A stretch of DNA of 60,405 nt. Origin: Flavobacteriaceae bacterium. GTDB taxonomy: Bacteria; Bacteroidota; Bacteroidia; Flavobacteriales; Weeksellaceae. Location of the stretch: the NCBI GenBank assembly GCA_018260565.1, contig JAGLAZ010000001.1, positions 194,447 to 254,851 on the forward strand, read 5' to 3'. Below the pieces are notes generated by a model. It searched no databases. It was given only the letters and a program-made list of their open reading frames with translations, and was not told the DNA's origin. Of this stretch, positions 17,574-27,429 are shown in pieces. The stretch's first letter is position 1. Each line of letters opens with the position of its first letter. The translations under genes were made by a program, and so were the position numbers.

Positions 17574-18317
17574 TTAAATAACTTTTGCATCTTCATGCAA
17601 CATTCTTACAAGTTCGTCCAAGTTGGAAGCATCTACCAATTTTACAGCACCTCTACCGGGAGTATTTTGGAATTGAACAGAATTCACTTTTGCTGATGAG
17701 CTGCTTGCTTCTTTTACAGTTAAAGGTTTGGTACGAGCGCTCATAATCCCTCTCATATTAGGTATAATAAGTTCATTTTCTTCTACAAGTCCTTTTTGAC
17801 CTGCTATTACTGCAGGAAGAGAAACCGATATTTTTTCTTTTCCACCATCTATTTCACGCGTACAGTTAGCTGTGTTTCCCTGAACTTCCATTCCTATACA
17901 AGCATTTACAAATGGGTACTCTAGCATAGATGCTACCAATCCTGGTACTGCATTTCCGTTATAATCTAAAGATTCTTTACCACATAAGATTAAGTCATAT
18001 CCATTTTCTTTTACTAATGCAACTATTTCTTCAGCAACTGTATAGCTATCTTGAGGGTTTGCATTAATTCTTATAGCATCATTGGCACCTATTGCAAGAG
18101 CTTTACGCATAACAGGCTCTACAATTGTCTCTCCTACTGTAGCTATGGTAACTTGGGCTCCACTGGCTTGTAACTGAACAGCTTTCGTTAAAGCAAATTC
18201 ATCTAATGGATTTATAACCCATTGAATACCTGTGGTATCAAAGGATTTTTGGTCGGCGGTAAAGCTTATTTTAGAAGTGGTATCTGGAACACTACTGATA
18301 CAAACTAATATCTTCAT
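17574..18317 (-). CDS. etfB: Electron transfer flavoprotein beta subunit
   Basis: AMP-binding subunit of Etf, 247 residues. Typical parts are MKILVCISSVPDTTSKISF at the N-terminus, NPLDEFALTKAVQL, the AMP-binding CGKESLDYNGNAVPGLVA, and PAVIAGQKGLVEE. It is the first gene of an etfB-etfA operon and diverges from parE over a 150-bp gap. Confidence 0.97.
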   Translation of the reverse strand: MKILVCISSVPDTTSKISFTADQKSFDTTGIQWVINPLDEFALTKAVQLQASGAQVTIATVGETIVEPVMRKALAIGANDAIRINANPQDSYTVAEEIVALVKENGYDLILCGKESLDYNGNAVPGLVASMLEYPFVNACIGMEVQGNTANCTREIDGGKEKISVSLPAVIAGQKGLVEENELIIPNMRGIMSARTKPLTVKEASSSSAKVNSVQFQNTPGRGAVKLVDASNLDELVRMLHEDAKVI

Positions 18318-18469
18318 ATTTACTAAATTATTGTTGTAAAAATACTAAAATACTATGCAAGCATACTATTTTTATTTCATATTTGTTATTCTGACCATAA
18401 TAAGTTATCCCTTAATTACTATTTGATACGCCACCACATTTTCTTATATTGCATTCCTACCTTTGTAGT
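18318..18469. promoter_or_regulatory. Divergent control region of etfB (-) and parE (+)
   Basis: AT-rich spacer. On the plus strand TACCTTTG (18458-18465) matches TAnnTTTG and ends 4 nt before the parE ATG at 18470, so parE may be leaderless. A short inverted repeat, TATGC-AA-GCATA, lies near 18355-18366. No clear -7 box faces etfB. Confidence 0.6.
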
Positions 18470-20413
18470 ATGCCAGAACAAAATAAAGAAAGCCCTATTC
18501 CAATAGATAAAAATAAAGAAGTCACCCCTATTAAAACTAAAGATACAGGATCTGGAAGTACATATACTGCAGATAATATACGCACCTTAGAATGGAACGA
18601 ACACATACGGCATCGCCCGGGAATGTATATTGGTAAGGTAGGTGATGGATCTGCTTCAGACGATGGAATTTATATTTTGTTAAAAGAAATTATTGATAAT
18701 TCTATTGATGAGTTTCGTGAAAAACAAGGCAAAAAAATCGAAATTTCTATAGAAAATGGCAGCGTAACTGTTCGCGATTATGGCCGTGGAATTCCATTGG
18801 AGAAGATGGTAGACGCTGTATCTCGAATGAATACTGGAGGTAAATATGATTCTCAAGCATTTAAAAAATCTGTTGGGCTAAACGGTGTAGGAACCAAGGC
18901 CGTAAATGCCTTATCCTCGTTTTTTCATGTAAAATCTGTGCGGGATGGACATGAAAAGATGGCTACTTTTTCTCGTGGTGTCCTTACTGAAGAATTTCCT
19001 ATAAGTCCTAGCAGTGCAAGGCAAGGTACCGAAACAAAGTTTGTCCCAGATGATGAAATTTTTACCAATTTCAGGTTTAGGTGGGAACTTGTAGAAAAAA
19101 TGCTCCAAAAATATGCTTACCTTAATCCTGGCCTAAAAATTATATGCAATGGAACTACTTTCTTTTCAGAGAACGGACTTAAGGACTTATTACAAGACGA
19201 ATTAGAAGAAGAACCTCTATATCCTATTATTCACCTAAAATCTGAAGACATAGAGATAGCTATTACTCACACCAGTAAATCTTATACAGAAACTTATCAT
19301 TCATTTGTAAATGGGCAAAATACTATTCAAGGTGGAACTCACCTAAATGCTTTTAGGGAATCTTTGGTAAAAACTGTTAGAGAGTTTTACAATAAAAATT
19401 TTGAAGCTGCAGATATCCGTAAATCCATTTTAGCAGCAGTCTCTATAAGCGTGCAGGAACCTATTTTTGAGTCTCAAACAAAAACTAAACTTGGATCCTC
19501 CGATATGGGGCCTGATGGACCTTCGATTCGATCATTTTTTAATGATTTTTTTAAAACCGTATTTGATAATTACCTTCATAAAAATCCAGAAACCGCAGAA
19601 GCTATTTTGAAAAAAATATTAGTTTCTGAGCATGAAAGAAAAGAGTTAAGCGGTATACAAAAATTAGCTAGAGAAAGCGCTAAAAAAGTATCGCTCCATA
19701 ATAAAAAACTTAGAGATTGTCGCCAACATTTTAATGATCAAAAAGCTGCGAGAAAAGTAGAATCCACTATTTTTATAACGGAAGGAGATTCTGCCTCAGG
19801 TTCCATTACAAGTACCCGAGATGTAGAAACACAGGCTGTATTTTCTCTTAAAGGGAAACCGCTGAACTGCTATGGTCTTAGTAAAAAAATAGTGTATGAA
19901 AATGAGGAATTTAATCTGCTCCAGGCTGCACTAAATATTGAAAATTCTTTGGAAGATTTGCGATATAATCGAGTAATCATCGCTACGGATGCGGATGTAG
20001 ATGGAATGCACATACGCTTACTTATGATTACTTTTTTTCTACAATTTTTTCCGGATTTAATTAGAAATGGACATCTTTATATTTTACAAACACCTCTTTT
20101 CCGTGTGCGAAATAAAAAAGAGACTCGATACTGCTATAGCGAGCCAGAAAGGATTATAGCGCTCCAAGAATTAGGAAAAAACCCTGAAATTACAAGGTTT
20201 AAAGGTTTAGGGGAAATAGATGCTAAAGAATTTGTTCATTTCATAGGTAAAGATATGCGCCTAGAACCCGTAATTTTAGGTAAAGATCAAACTGTAAGCG
20301 AAATACTAGAATTTTACATGGGAAAAAACACACCAGATAGGCAGAAATTTATTTTAGAAAACCTGGTAGTAGAAGACCCTTATATTGACAAAAAAGAAGC
20401 TTTGCAAGAGTAA
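18470..20413 (+). CDS. parE: DNA topoisomerase IV subunit B (ParE-like)
   Basis: ATPase subunit of a type IIA topoisomerase, 647 residues from this ATG. A TTG start 21 nt earlier is possible but would lie upstream of the predicted start of transcription. Motifs: GHKL ATP site [10 protein letters not shown] and [36 protein letters not shown] and [10 protein letters not shown], and the C-terminal [13 protein letters not shown]. It is assigned to topoisomerase IV rather than gyrase because parC follows and gyrA ends elsewhere in the window (60131). Function: decatenation of daughter chromosomes. Confidence 0.93.
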   Translation: MPEQNKESPIPIDKNKEVTPIKTKDTGSGSTYTADNIRTLEWNEHIRHRPGMYIGKVGDGSASDDGIYILLKEIIDNSIDEFREKQGKKIEISIENGSVTVRDYGRGIPLEKMVDAVSRMNTGGKYDSQAFKKSVGLNGVGTKAVNALSSFFHVKSVRDGHEKMATFSRGVLTEEFPISPSSARQGTETKFVPDDEIFTNFRFRWELVEKMLQKYAYLNPGLKIICNGTTFFSENGLKDLLQDELEEEPLYPIIHLKSEDIEIAITHTSKSYTETYHSFVNGQNTIQGGTHLNAFRESLVKTVREFYNKNFEAADIRKSILAAVSISVQEPIFESQTKTKLGSSDMGPDGPSIRSFFNDFFKTVFDNYLHKNPETAEAILKKILVSEHERKELSGIQKLARESAKKVSLHNKKLRDCRQHFNDQKAARKVESTIFITEGDSASGSITSTRDVETQAVFSLKGKPLNCYGLSKKIVYENEEFNLLQAALNIENSLEDLRYNRVIIATDADVDGMHIRLLMITFFLQFFPDLIRNGHLYILQTPLFRVRNKKETRYCYSEPERIIALQELGKNPEITRFKGLGEIDAKEFVHFIGKDMRLEPVILGKDQTVSEILEFYMGKNTPDRQKFILENLVVEDPYIDKKEALQE

Positions 20414-20446
20414 GAATGAAAAAGTTTTTTATTAAAATACTATACG

Positions 20447-23059
20447 ATGGATAATAATCCAGAGAAAAAAATAACAAAAGTATCTGGGCTATACAGAGAA
20501 TGGTTTCTAGATTATGCCTCTTATGTAATTCTTGATAGGGCTATTCCTTCTGTATATGATGGTTTTAAACCAGTACAGCGACGGATTCTCCATTCTATGA
20601 AGGAGTTAGAGGATGGCCGGTATAATAAAGTGGCAAACATTGTAGGCAATACCATGAAATATCATCCACACGGAGATGCTTCAATTACGGATGCCATGGT
20701 ACAACTGGGGCAAAAGAACCTTCTGATAGACACGCAAGGAAATTGGGGAAATATTCTTACTGGGGATTCCGCAGCGGCTGCAAGGTATATTGAAGCGCGA
20801 CTCACACCATTCGCGCTGGAGGTAGTATTTAATCCTAAAACCACCCATTGGGCCAAATCTTACGATGGAAGGAATGAGGAACCCGTAGATTTCCCTGTAA
20901 AATTTCCTATGCTACTTGCTCTAGGGGTGGAAGGTATAGGGGTAGGATTATCCACCAAAGTAGTTCCTCATAATTTTATTGAACTTATTGATGCGAGTAT
21001 CGCATGCTTAAATCATCAAGAATTCCAATTGTTTCCTGACTTTCAAATTGGAGGGCTGGTAGATGTTTCAGAGTATCAGGATGGTAGCCGAGGCGGAAGA
21101 CTTAGATGCCGTGCAAGAATCATTCAGAAAGATAAAAATACGCTGTGCATTACAGAATTACCATTTGGGAAAACAACGGATGAACTGAAAGACTCCATAG
21201 TAAAAGCAACTGAAAGGAATAAGATCAAGGTAAAAAAAATAGAAGATAATACTTCGGGTACAGTAGAAATACTCATACATCTTTTCCCTGATACCAATGC
21301 CGACCGTACAATAGATGCCCTCTATGCTTTCACGGACTGTCAAACTTCTATTTCCCCTAATGCTTGTGTGATTATTGGAGATACTCCAGCATTTCTTTCC
21401 ATAAGTGATATTTTAAAAATTAATACCAAGCATACCAAAGAACTACTTAAAAGAGAACTGGAAATTGAGTTGGGTGAATTAGAAGAATCCTGGCACTTCA
21501 CTTCGTTAGAGAGAATTTTTATTGAAAATAGAATCTACCGTGATATTGAAGAAATAAAGACTTGGGAAGAAGTTTTATTGACTATTAGAAATGGATTAAA
21601 ACCCTTTGAGAATCAACTTAATAGGGAGATAACACCAGAGGATATCATTAGGCTTACAGAAATTAGAATTAAAAGGATTTCTCGCTTTGATTTAGATAAA
21701 TTTAAACAAAACATTGCGGAACTTGAAAAGAAAATAGCTACTTGCAAATCCAATCTCAAAAACCTTACTGCATACGCTGTTCGATATTATGAAAATTTAA
21801 AGAAAAAATACGGAGAAGGTAGAGAAAGGAAAACCGAAATTCGAGTATTTGATACCATAAATATGGCTAAAGTAGCTGTAGCAAATGAAAAACTGTATAT
21901 TAATAAAGAAGAAGGATTTGTAGGAACCTCTCTCAAAAAGGATGAATACATTGGTGATTGTTCGCTTCTTGATGATGTGATTAGTTTTAGAAAGGATGGA
22001 ATCATGAAGGTAACCAAGGTGGAGGCCAAGACTTTTATTGGTAAAAATATCATTTATGCAGAGGTATTTAAAAAAGGAGATGACCGAACCATTTATAACA
22101 TGGTATACCGTGAAGGTAAGGATGGACCAGTATACATCAAAAGATTTTCGGTAACAGGGGTTACGAGAGCAGCAGAATATCCTTTAGCAAGCAGTCTTCC
22201 AGGGAGTGAAGTGCTCTATTTTTCGGCAAATCCCAATGGTGAAGCAGAACGAATTAATATTCATCTAAAATCAAATCCGAGGTTGAAAAAACTTAAAATT
22301 GAGTTAGATTTTGCAGATATTCTTATAAAAGGGCGTGGCAGTAAAGGTAATATGATCACCCGATATCCTGTGAAACGTGTGGAGCTTAGGGAGGCAGGGA
22401 TAAGTACGCTTTCGACAAGAAAAATCTGGTATGATGATACGGTACGCCGCCTTAATATAGAAGGTAGAGGTAAGTATTTAGGAAGTTTTCAGGGTGATGA
22501 CAAAATCGTAGTACTCAATACAAATGCAGAATTAAAACTTATCAATTTTGATCTACAAAATAGATTTGATGATGAGTACCTTTTGCTAGAAAAATTTGAT
22601 ATTGAAAAGCCTTTTACTTGTATTTATTACGACGGCGAAAAAAAATTGGAATATATTAAAAGGTTTATTCCGGAAAATACTTCTGCTGTCCAAAATAATC
22701 TTCCTAATGAGCATCCTGATACCAAGATCCTATACATTACTTCCTCCCAAGGTGTAAAGGCACATATACAAGCACCACCAGATAAACGCGGTAACGAACG
22801 GCAGGAAGAAATACTGATTTTAGATGAAATGATTGCTGTTAAAGGATATAAATCCATTGGTAAACAATTTTTAAAATTCCCTGAAAGTACATACCATTTC
22901 GAAGAACCGCCTATAGTAGAGACTCCAGCAGATACATTGGAAGGTGCGCCCGCCAAAATTTTAGAGGTTACAGAAGGACATATTAGCATATCTAATGAAG
23001 ATTCTGATAAACCAGACTCTCCCGAACAAGAAGGGGGAACAATACCTAGCCTATTTTAA
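20447..23059 (+). CDS. parC: DNA topoisomerase IV subunit A (ParC-like)
   Basis: DNA-breaking subunit paired with ParE; starts 33 nt after it. Length 870. The N-terminal region has DGFKPVQRRILHSM, KYHPHGDASITDAMV and the catalytic Tyr114 in AAARYIEARLTPFA. A coiled coil follows at about 400-460. The C-terminal half is beta-propeller-like, and the last 60 residues are Pro/Glu-rich and probably disordered. I see no GyrA-box (QRRGGKG), which supports ParC over GyrA. Confidence 0.93.
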   Translation: MDNNPEKKITKVSGLYREWFLDYASYVILDRAIPSVYDGFKPVQRRILHSMKELEDGRYNKVANIVGNTMKYHPHGDASITDAMVQLGQKNLLIDTQGNWGNILTGDSAAAARYIEARLTPFALEVVFNPKTTHWAKSYDGRNEEPVDFPVKFPMLLALGVEGIGVGLSTKVVPHNFIELIDASIACLNHQEFQLFPDFQIGGLVDVSEYQDGSRGGRLRCRARIIQKDKNTLCITELPFGKTTDELKDSIVKATERNKIKVKKIEDNTSGTVEILIHLFPDTNADRTIDALYAFTDCQTSISPNACVIIGDTPAFLSISDILKINTKHTKELLKRELEIELGELEESWHFTSLERIFIENRIYRDIEEIKTWEEVLLTIRNGLKPFENQLNREITPEDIIRLTEIRIKRISRFDLDKFKQNIAELEKKIATCKSNLKNLTAYAVRYYENLKKKYGEGRERKTEIRVFDTINMAKVAVANEKLYINKEEGFVGTSLKKDEYIGDCSLLDDVISFRKDGIMKVTKVEAKTFIGKNIIYAEVFKKGDDRTIYNMVYREGKDGPVYIKRFSVTGVTRAAEYPLASSLPGSEVLYFSANPNGEAERINIHLKSNPRLKKLKIELDFADILIKGRGSKGNMITRYPVKRVELREAGISTLSTRKIWYDDTVRRLNIEGRGKYLGSFQGDDKIVVLNTNAELKLINFDLQNRFDDEYLLLEKFDIEKPFTCIYYDGEKKLEYIKRFIPENTSAVQNNLPNEHPDTKILYITSSQGVKAHIQAPPDKRGNERQEEILILDEMIAVKGYKSIGKQFLKFPESTYHFEEPPIVETPADTLEGAPAKILEVTEGHISISNEDSDKPDSPEQEGGTIPSLF

Positions 23060-23067
23060 ATTATTTT

Positions 23068-23712
23068 ATGAATCCAACTTTCATTATCTGGGGACTTATC
23101 CTCATCACAAGCTTAATTTCCTTTTTAGGCCTTCAAAAAGGAAAAATTTTTGAACAGTATAAATACAATGTAGGAGCTGTTAAAAACGGTGAATACTACA
23201 GATTGCTTAGTTCTGGCTTTTTGCACGGCGATTTTATGCACCTATTTTTTAATATGTTTTCTTTGTATTTGTTTTCGGGAGTAATATTTCATTATTTTTC
23301 AACAACTGAATTTTTATTGATATATTTTGGATCTGTTTTAGCGGGAAATATATTCACACAATTTATTTTTAAAAATAAAAATTATTATTCCGCAATTGGA
23401 GCCAGCGGAGGTGTGGCAGGAATTATTTTTGCCTCTGTAATGCTTGATCCTGCTGCTGTAAATATTAATTTTCTCCCAGGTTATTTATTTGGCGCTTTAT
23501 ACTTTGGTTATTCTGTATATATGCTTACTAAAAACGGAATCGGCGATGGTATAGGTCATGCTGCTCACCTTGGAGGAGCAATTTTTGGGATGCTTTATTG
23601 TGTAGCACTTAAGTTTAATATTGTGGCATCAAACGCTATATATACAGGGATAATGTCTATTCCCCTGGTATACTTAGCCTATTTAATCTTTATTAAAAAG
23701 AAGCAATTTTAA
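23068..23712 (+). CDS. Rhomboid family intramembrane serine protease
   Basis: A six-helix membrane protease of 214 residues. The catalytic dyad is Ser113 in GASGG (111-115) and His167 in HAAHLGGAIFG. The oxyanion-supporting region HLFFNMFSLYLF is near 58-69. It starts 8 nt after the parC stop, so it is probably co-transcribed. Its last 4 nt overlap the 3' end of prmC on the other strand. Substrates are unknown. Confidence 0.92.
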   Translation: MNPTFIIWGLILITSLISFLGLQKGKIFEQYKYNVGAVKNGEYYRLLSSGFLHGDFMHLFFNMFSLYLFSGVIFHYFSTTEFLLIYFGSVLAGNIFTQFIFKNKNYYSAIGASGGVAGIIFASVMLDPAAVNINFLPGYLFGALYFGYSVYMLTKNGIGDGIGHAAHLGGAIFGMLYCVALKFNIVASNAIYTGIMSIPLVYLAYLIFIKKKQF

Positions 23713-24509
23713 AGTAATTCCGCTACTAAAAATCTTTTTTTCATTTGAAGGTCGGGAATAATCTCGACCTTATATTTTGATTCAAAAAGCGAAGCTGTTT
23801 CTTCGGCCAATAATGGATTCAATTCTAAAAAAATAAATCTGGGTGGGGTTTTAGTTTTCAATGCGTCGGTAGCTATTTTTTGATAAAAAGTTAAAGGGTT
23901 TTTATTCTCAGGAAACAATGCGCTTTGTGGCTCGTATTCCAGCACATTTGCATCCATATTAGCTTTTTCAAATTCTGCTATATAAGGTGGATTACTTACC
24001 ACAATATCAGCTTGTATTTCTTCAATAATATTAGAATGCAAATAATCTTCTTGAAAAAATGAAATGAAAAGTTGCTGTTGTACCGCATTTCGTTTTGCAA
24101 CTTGTAATGCACTGGGTGAAATATCAATAGCATTGACTGTTGCCGTTGGAAATTTCCACTTCAAATATATTGCTATAGCACCAGAACCTGTTCCAATATC
24201 AATAAAATTACCATTAAAATCGCCATTTATTCTTTGATGAATTATAAAACACAATTCTTCTGTTTCCGGTCTGGGAATTAAAACTGAAGGAGTAACATTT
24301 AAAATAAATGGTCCAAAAACTGCCTCCTCTGTGATATATTGGATAGGTTTGTGAAAATTAAGTTCGGTAATTATTTTTCTAATCTGTTCTTCAGATACAG
24401 AATTCCTGAATTTTTTTGATTTAGTGATTTCTCGCCAAATGGCCTTAAGTTCGTTCTCTTCATGAGAAATTCCCCAATTAGGATGATTTTTAAATTCCAG
24501 AAATTCCAT
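23709..24509 (-). CDS. prmC: Peptide chain release factor N5-glutamine methyltransferase PrmC
   Basis: SAM-dependent methyltransferase that modifies the Gln of the GGQ motif in release factors RF1/RF2. Length 266. Conserved features: IPRPETEEL (78-86) for substrate contact, DIGTGSGAI (104-112) for SAM binding, and the catalytic NPPYI (173-177). It starts 5 nt after the tsaC stop in the same operon. Confidence 0.95.
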   Translation of the reverse strand: MEFLEFKNHPNWGISHEENELKAIWREITKSKKFRNSVSEEQIRKIITELNFHKPIQYITEEAVFGPFILNVTPSVLIPRPETEELCFIIHQRINGDFNGNFIDIGTGSGAIAIYLKWKFPTATVNAIDISPSALQVAKRNAVQQQLFISFFQEDYLHSNIIEEIQADIVVSNPPYIAEFEKANMDANVLEYEPQSALFPENKNPLTFYQKIATDALKTKTPPRFIFLELNPLLAEETASLFESKYKVEIIPDLQMKKRFLVAELL

Positions 24510-24514
24510 AATAA

Positions 24515-25129
24515 TTACAAAATCCCCTTCCCTTGGCGAAGTATTATTGGTTCGCTATCTGTAACATCTACAACTGTGGATGCAGTATGTCCTAAAATTC
24601 CAGAATCTATTACAAGATCCACCTGACCATCAAATCGTTCAGCAATTAGTTCAGGATCTGTACAGTATTCTACTATTTCATCTTCATCATAAATACTGGT
24701 ACTTGCTAAAGGTTCACCACAAGCAGTTATTAATGCCGAAGTTACGCCATGATCTGGCACGCGGATTCCAATAGTTTTATTATTTTTATAAAAATTGGGA
24801 AGCTGTTTACCTGCGGGTAATATAAAAGTAAATGGTCCAGGAAGATGCTGCTTTAAAAGTCTGAAAACGCTGGTATCCAGCGGTTTGGTAAGTTGAGATA
24901 AATGGCTTAAACTATCACAAACAATAGAAAAATGTGCTTTATCTGGGCTGATATTTTTAAATCTTGCTAAGCGTTCCATAGCTTTATTATCTGATATTTT
25001 AGCACCTGCAGCATATACGGTATCAGATGGATAGATTATAAGCCCACCTTTATTTAGCACTTCTACAACTTCCTGAATAAGCTTTGGTTGGGGATTGTCA
25101 GGATAAATTTTGAGAATCTTGGTTTTCAT
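24515..25129 (-). CDS. tsaC: Threonylcarbamoyl-AMP synthase, TsaC/Sua5/YrdC family
   Basis: Makes threonylcarbamoyl-AMP from Thr, bicarbonate and ATP for the t6A37 modification of tRNAs. Length 204 covers only the YrdC domain, without the Sua5 C-terminal domain. Signature residues include KGGLIIYPSDTVYAAGA (near 28-44), LPGPFTFIL (near 90) and IGIRVPDHGV (near 117). The ATG lies directly after the T-run of the ppa terminator hairpin. Confidence 0.92.
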   Translation of the reverse strand: MKTKILKIYPDNPQPKLIQEVVEVLNKGGLIIYPSDTVYAAGAKISDNKAMERLARFKNISPDKAHFSIVCDSLSHLSQLTKPLDTSVFRLLKQHLPGPFTFILPAGKQLPNFYKNNKTIGIRVPDHGVTSALITACGEPLASTSIYDEDEIVEYCTDPELIAERFDGQVDLVIDSGILGHTASTVVDVTDSEPIILRQGKGIL

Positions 25130-25150
25130 AAAAAAAGCTTCCGAAGAAGC
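25130..25150 (-). terminator. UUCG-loop terminator between ppa and tsaC, abutting the tsaC ATG
   Basis: On the minus strand GCTTC-TTCG-GAAGC (25150-25137) is followed by seven T, and the next three bases are the tsaC start codon. The stem is short but capped by a UUCG tetraloop. Confidence 0.8.
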
Positions 25151-25158
25151 ATTATAAA

Positions 25159-25782
25159 TTATATTTCTACCGTACTTGGGTAATTGGTAATGTAGTCTTC
25201 TTGCGATGCAATAATGACTTGGTGAGCGTGTGCTGCATCATATATTTCATCAATTCTACATTTAGCTGGTTCTCCTGGTAGATTTTTATAGGTTAAAAAG
25301 TAATGCATAAGTCTTTCTATTTCTCCCTTAGGTAGCTCTGATATGTCTTTAAAATGACCAAACATATGGTCTCCAGGCATTACAGCTATAATTTTATCAT
25401 CTGCCTCACCTTTATCTATCATTTTAAAGCCACCAATAGGTATTGCCTCCATAATAAAATCCCCTGAAGATATAAAATGACTACTTAGGACACAAATATC
25501 AAGTGGATCCAGATCTCCCATACTTACGTCGGTTGAACCACTTTCAACAGCTAGATTCTTAACACGATCATGGCAAAATGTCCTTGGAATAAACCCGTAT
25601 AAAGCTGGTATGATATTGCTAAATTTCTGAGGTCGATCTACCTTAAGGAAACCGGATTCTTTATCTATTTCATATTTTATGGTATCCGTAGGTACTATCT
25701 CTACAAAGACATTTACTACATTAGGTGCTTTTTCACCGGCAGATATTCCATGCCACGGATGCGCTTTAAAGTTTGGGATCAT
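25159..25782 (-). CDS. ppa: Inorganic pyrophosphatase, family I
   Basis: Hydrolyses the pyrophosphate released in biosynthesis; cytosolic and Mg-dependent. Length 207. The active-site region is seen as DKESGFLKVDR, then YGFIPRTFC and the metal-binding core GDLDPLDICVLS (near 108-119); KGEADDKIIAV carries further acidic ligands. It starts 9 nt after the stop of an unknown membrane-anchored protein gene. Confidence 0.95.
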   Translation of the reverse strand: MIPNFKAHPWHGISAGEKAPNVVNVFVEIVPTDTIKYEIDKESGFLKVDRPQKFSNIIPALYGFIPRTFCHDRVKNLAVESGSTDVSMGDLDPLDICVLSSHFISSGDFIMEAIPIGGFKMIDKGEADDKIIAVMPGDHMFGHFKDISELPKGEIERLMHYFLTYKNLPGEPAKCRIDEIYDAAHAHQVIIASQEDYITNYPSTVEI

Positions 25783-25791
25783 AGTTGGTAA

Positions 25792-26292
25792 TTATTCTAT
25801 TGCAAATGCATCTTTCCTCAATTGCAAGATCGCCTCGCTTATTAAATCTTCGGCATTTACATAATTAATGAGCGCAAAGGTCTTAAAATCTTGTGAATTT
25901 TCATAATCTTTCATTCCCATTGCCGTACTTTCTAAAATTCGCAGTACATTTTCTTTGGAGGAGGCAATTAATTCCCACGTATTTTTACTGATATACAACT
26001 GAGAACCCAAGTTAAATTCCCATTCTGCTTGTACTTTTTTTTGTATTAAAAATAATGTTTCGGTAATAGTGAGCGAAGGACCTAATTCCTTAAAAAGAGA
26101 AACGGGCTTAATCCTTTCTAAGAAAACAAGCATTCTTTCATGTGCCTGTAATCTTGCAGTCATAAATCCTGAATCTGTATTCCCAGGATTAGACTTTTCT
26201 CTAGATAAATAGGCAAAAACAAATTTTTTGAATAAAAATAGGAATGGTAAATATAAAACGAGTTGAAATGCTAAAGGATAATATTGTTCCAT
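25792..26292 (-). CDS. Conserved membrane-anchored protein of unknown function
   Basis: A 166-residue protein with one N-terminal hydrophobic segment (about 7-30) followed by a mostly helical soluble part with charged and polar residues (ARLQAHERMLVFLERI, QKKVQAEWEFNLGSQLYIS). I think it belongs to a Bacteroidota-specific domain of unknown function but cannot name it with confidence. It lies in a run of minus-strand genes between a polytopic membrane protein and ppa, spaced 9 nt on both sides, so it is likely in the same transcript. Confidence 0.75.
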   Translation of the reverse strand: MEQYYPLAFQLVLYLPFLFLFKKFVFAYLSREKSNPGNTDSGFMTARLQAHERMLVFLERIKPVSLFKELGPSLTITETLFLIQKKVQAEWEFNLGSQLYISKNTWELIASSKENVLRILESTAMGMKDYENSQDFKTFALINYVNAEDLISEAILQLRKDAFAIE

Positions 26293-26301
26293 TATAAAAT
26301 T

Positions 26302-27429
26302 CTAGTGAATTAAGATTTTATTTTTAGTATAAAGTAGAGCTAGTACAAGAAACCACGAAAGATACATAAAGAGCATCATACGGCCAGAAAAGGAAGGGAA
26401 AAATGCAAAATGCAAGTATATATTTGCTAATAATCCAGAAATTACTAAACAAGTATAATATCTTTTTCTTATAAAACTAAAAATGCAATAAGCAAAACTT
26501 AGAAAACTAATACCTAAAACTGGACTGTGTAAAATGTTCCCAGGAAGCTGATGGAGCATAAAATTAATATAAATTTCGACTGGCGTTATCATAGGTGCAG
26601 ATTCTATATAAAGTACAGGCTGAAAGAATTGATTTGTAATCAATGTATTCCAAGATATCGTATTAAAATATTGAATTAAGGCATAGAAAAATAGAGGCAA
26701 AAGCGTGAATAAAGCATTTCGTTTTAAAACTTTTAAACTTACAGGTTTAGGAATTACCAATAGTAGAAATAGTACAAAAAATATATAATCTGGCCGACAT
26801 AAAATTACTAATACTGCTTCCCACGCCGCTTCCCATCGCCATTTATTAAGCACAAAATAAAGGAACATCATTCCGAATCCGCAACTTAGCATATCCGGCG
26901 ATACATTATATAAAGCTTGTGATGGAAGAAAATATATTAAAACAATCAGAATTAAAATGAATTGTAAATAGAAACTCTTAACAATATTTTTTAAGATTTT
27001 CATAAAATAAACTGTGCCCAAATAGGCTCCAATTGTATTTACAAGTATAAAAACATTCGATATTGAAAATCCCAATTTATATAATAATAACACCATGCCT
27101 TGATATGCAGGTTTGACATTAAACAAGGCTAATTCCTCTTTAAATATCAATGGGCTCGTGAGGATATAACTGTAATAATTTTTAAGGTTGGGTATTTTAG
27201 TTTGAGGAGGAATATCAAATCGTTTAGGAGGCGCCAAGTGAGTAAATATTTGCATAGTTTCCTGGTGAAGTTTAAAAATATTCCATTCAGGATGCGCAGA
27301 TTGAAGCATAAGGCCCAAATAAGCCTCCGTATCCCAATTCCAATAAATATTTAGTTGAGTTAATTTAAATAATAGTAGTAAAAATATAATATTAATTAGC
27401 AGTAAATAAGTTCGATTTTTTACATCCAT
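26302..27429 (-). CDS. Polytopic membrane protein, possibly a GT-C-fold glycosyltransferase
   Basis: A 375-residue protein with about ten hydrophobic helices. After the first helix comes a polar loop (about 30-95), the layout of polyprenyl-phosphate-dependent GT-C enzymes such as the ArnT/PMT group, but I do not see a clear catalytic Asp-Glu/Asp pair and the assignment is tentative. The start overlaps the end of the acyltransferase-like gene by 10 nt. Base composition is typical of its neighbours. Confidence 0.65.
   Translation of the reverse strand: MDVKNRTYLLLINIIFLLLLFKLTQLNIYWNWDTEAYLGLMLQSAHPEWNIFKLHQETMQIFTHLAPPKRFDIPPQTKIPNLKNYYSYILTSPLIFKEELALFNVKPAYQGMVLLLYKLGFSISNVFILVNTIGAYLGTVYFMKILKNIVKSFYLQFILILIVLIYFLPSQALYNVSPDMLSCGFGMMFLYFVLNKWRWEAAWEAVLVILCRPDYIFFVLFLLLVIPKPVSLKVLKRNALFTLLPLFFYALIQYFNTISWNTLITNQFFQPVLYIESAPMITPVEIYINFMLHQLPGNILHSPVLGISFLSFAYCIFSFIRKRYYTCLVISGLLANIYLHFAFFPSFSGRMMLFMYLSWFLVLALLYTKNKILIH

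Noticed and set aside
18449-18469. TTG start for ParE seven codons upstream
   Set aside because: It precedes the predicted transcription start and uses a rare start codon.
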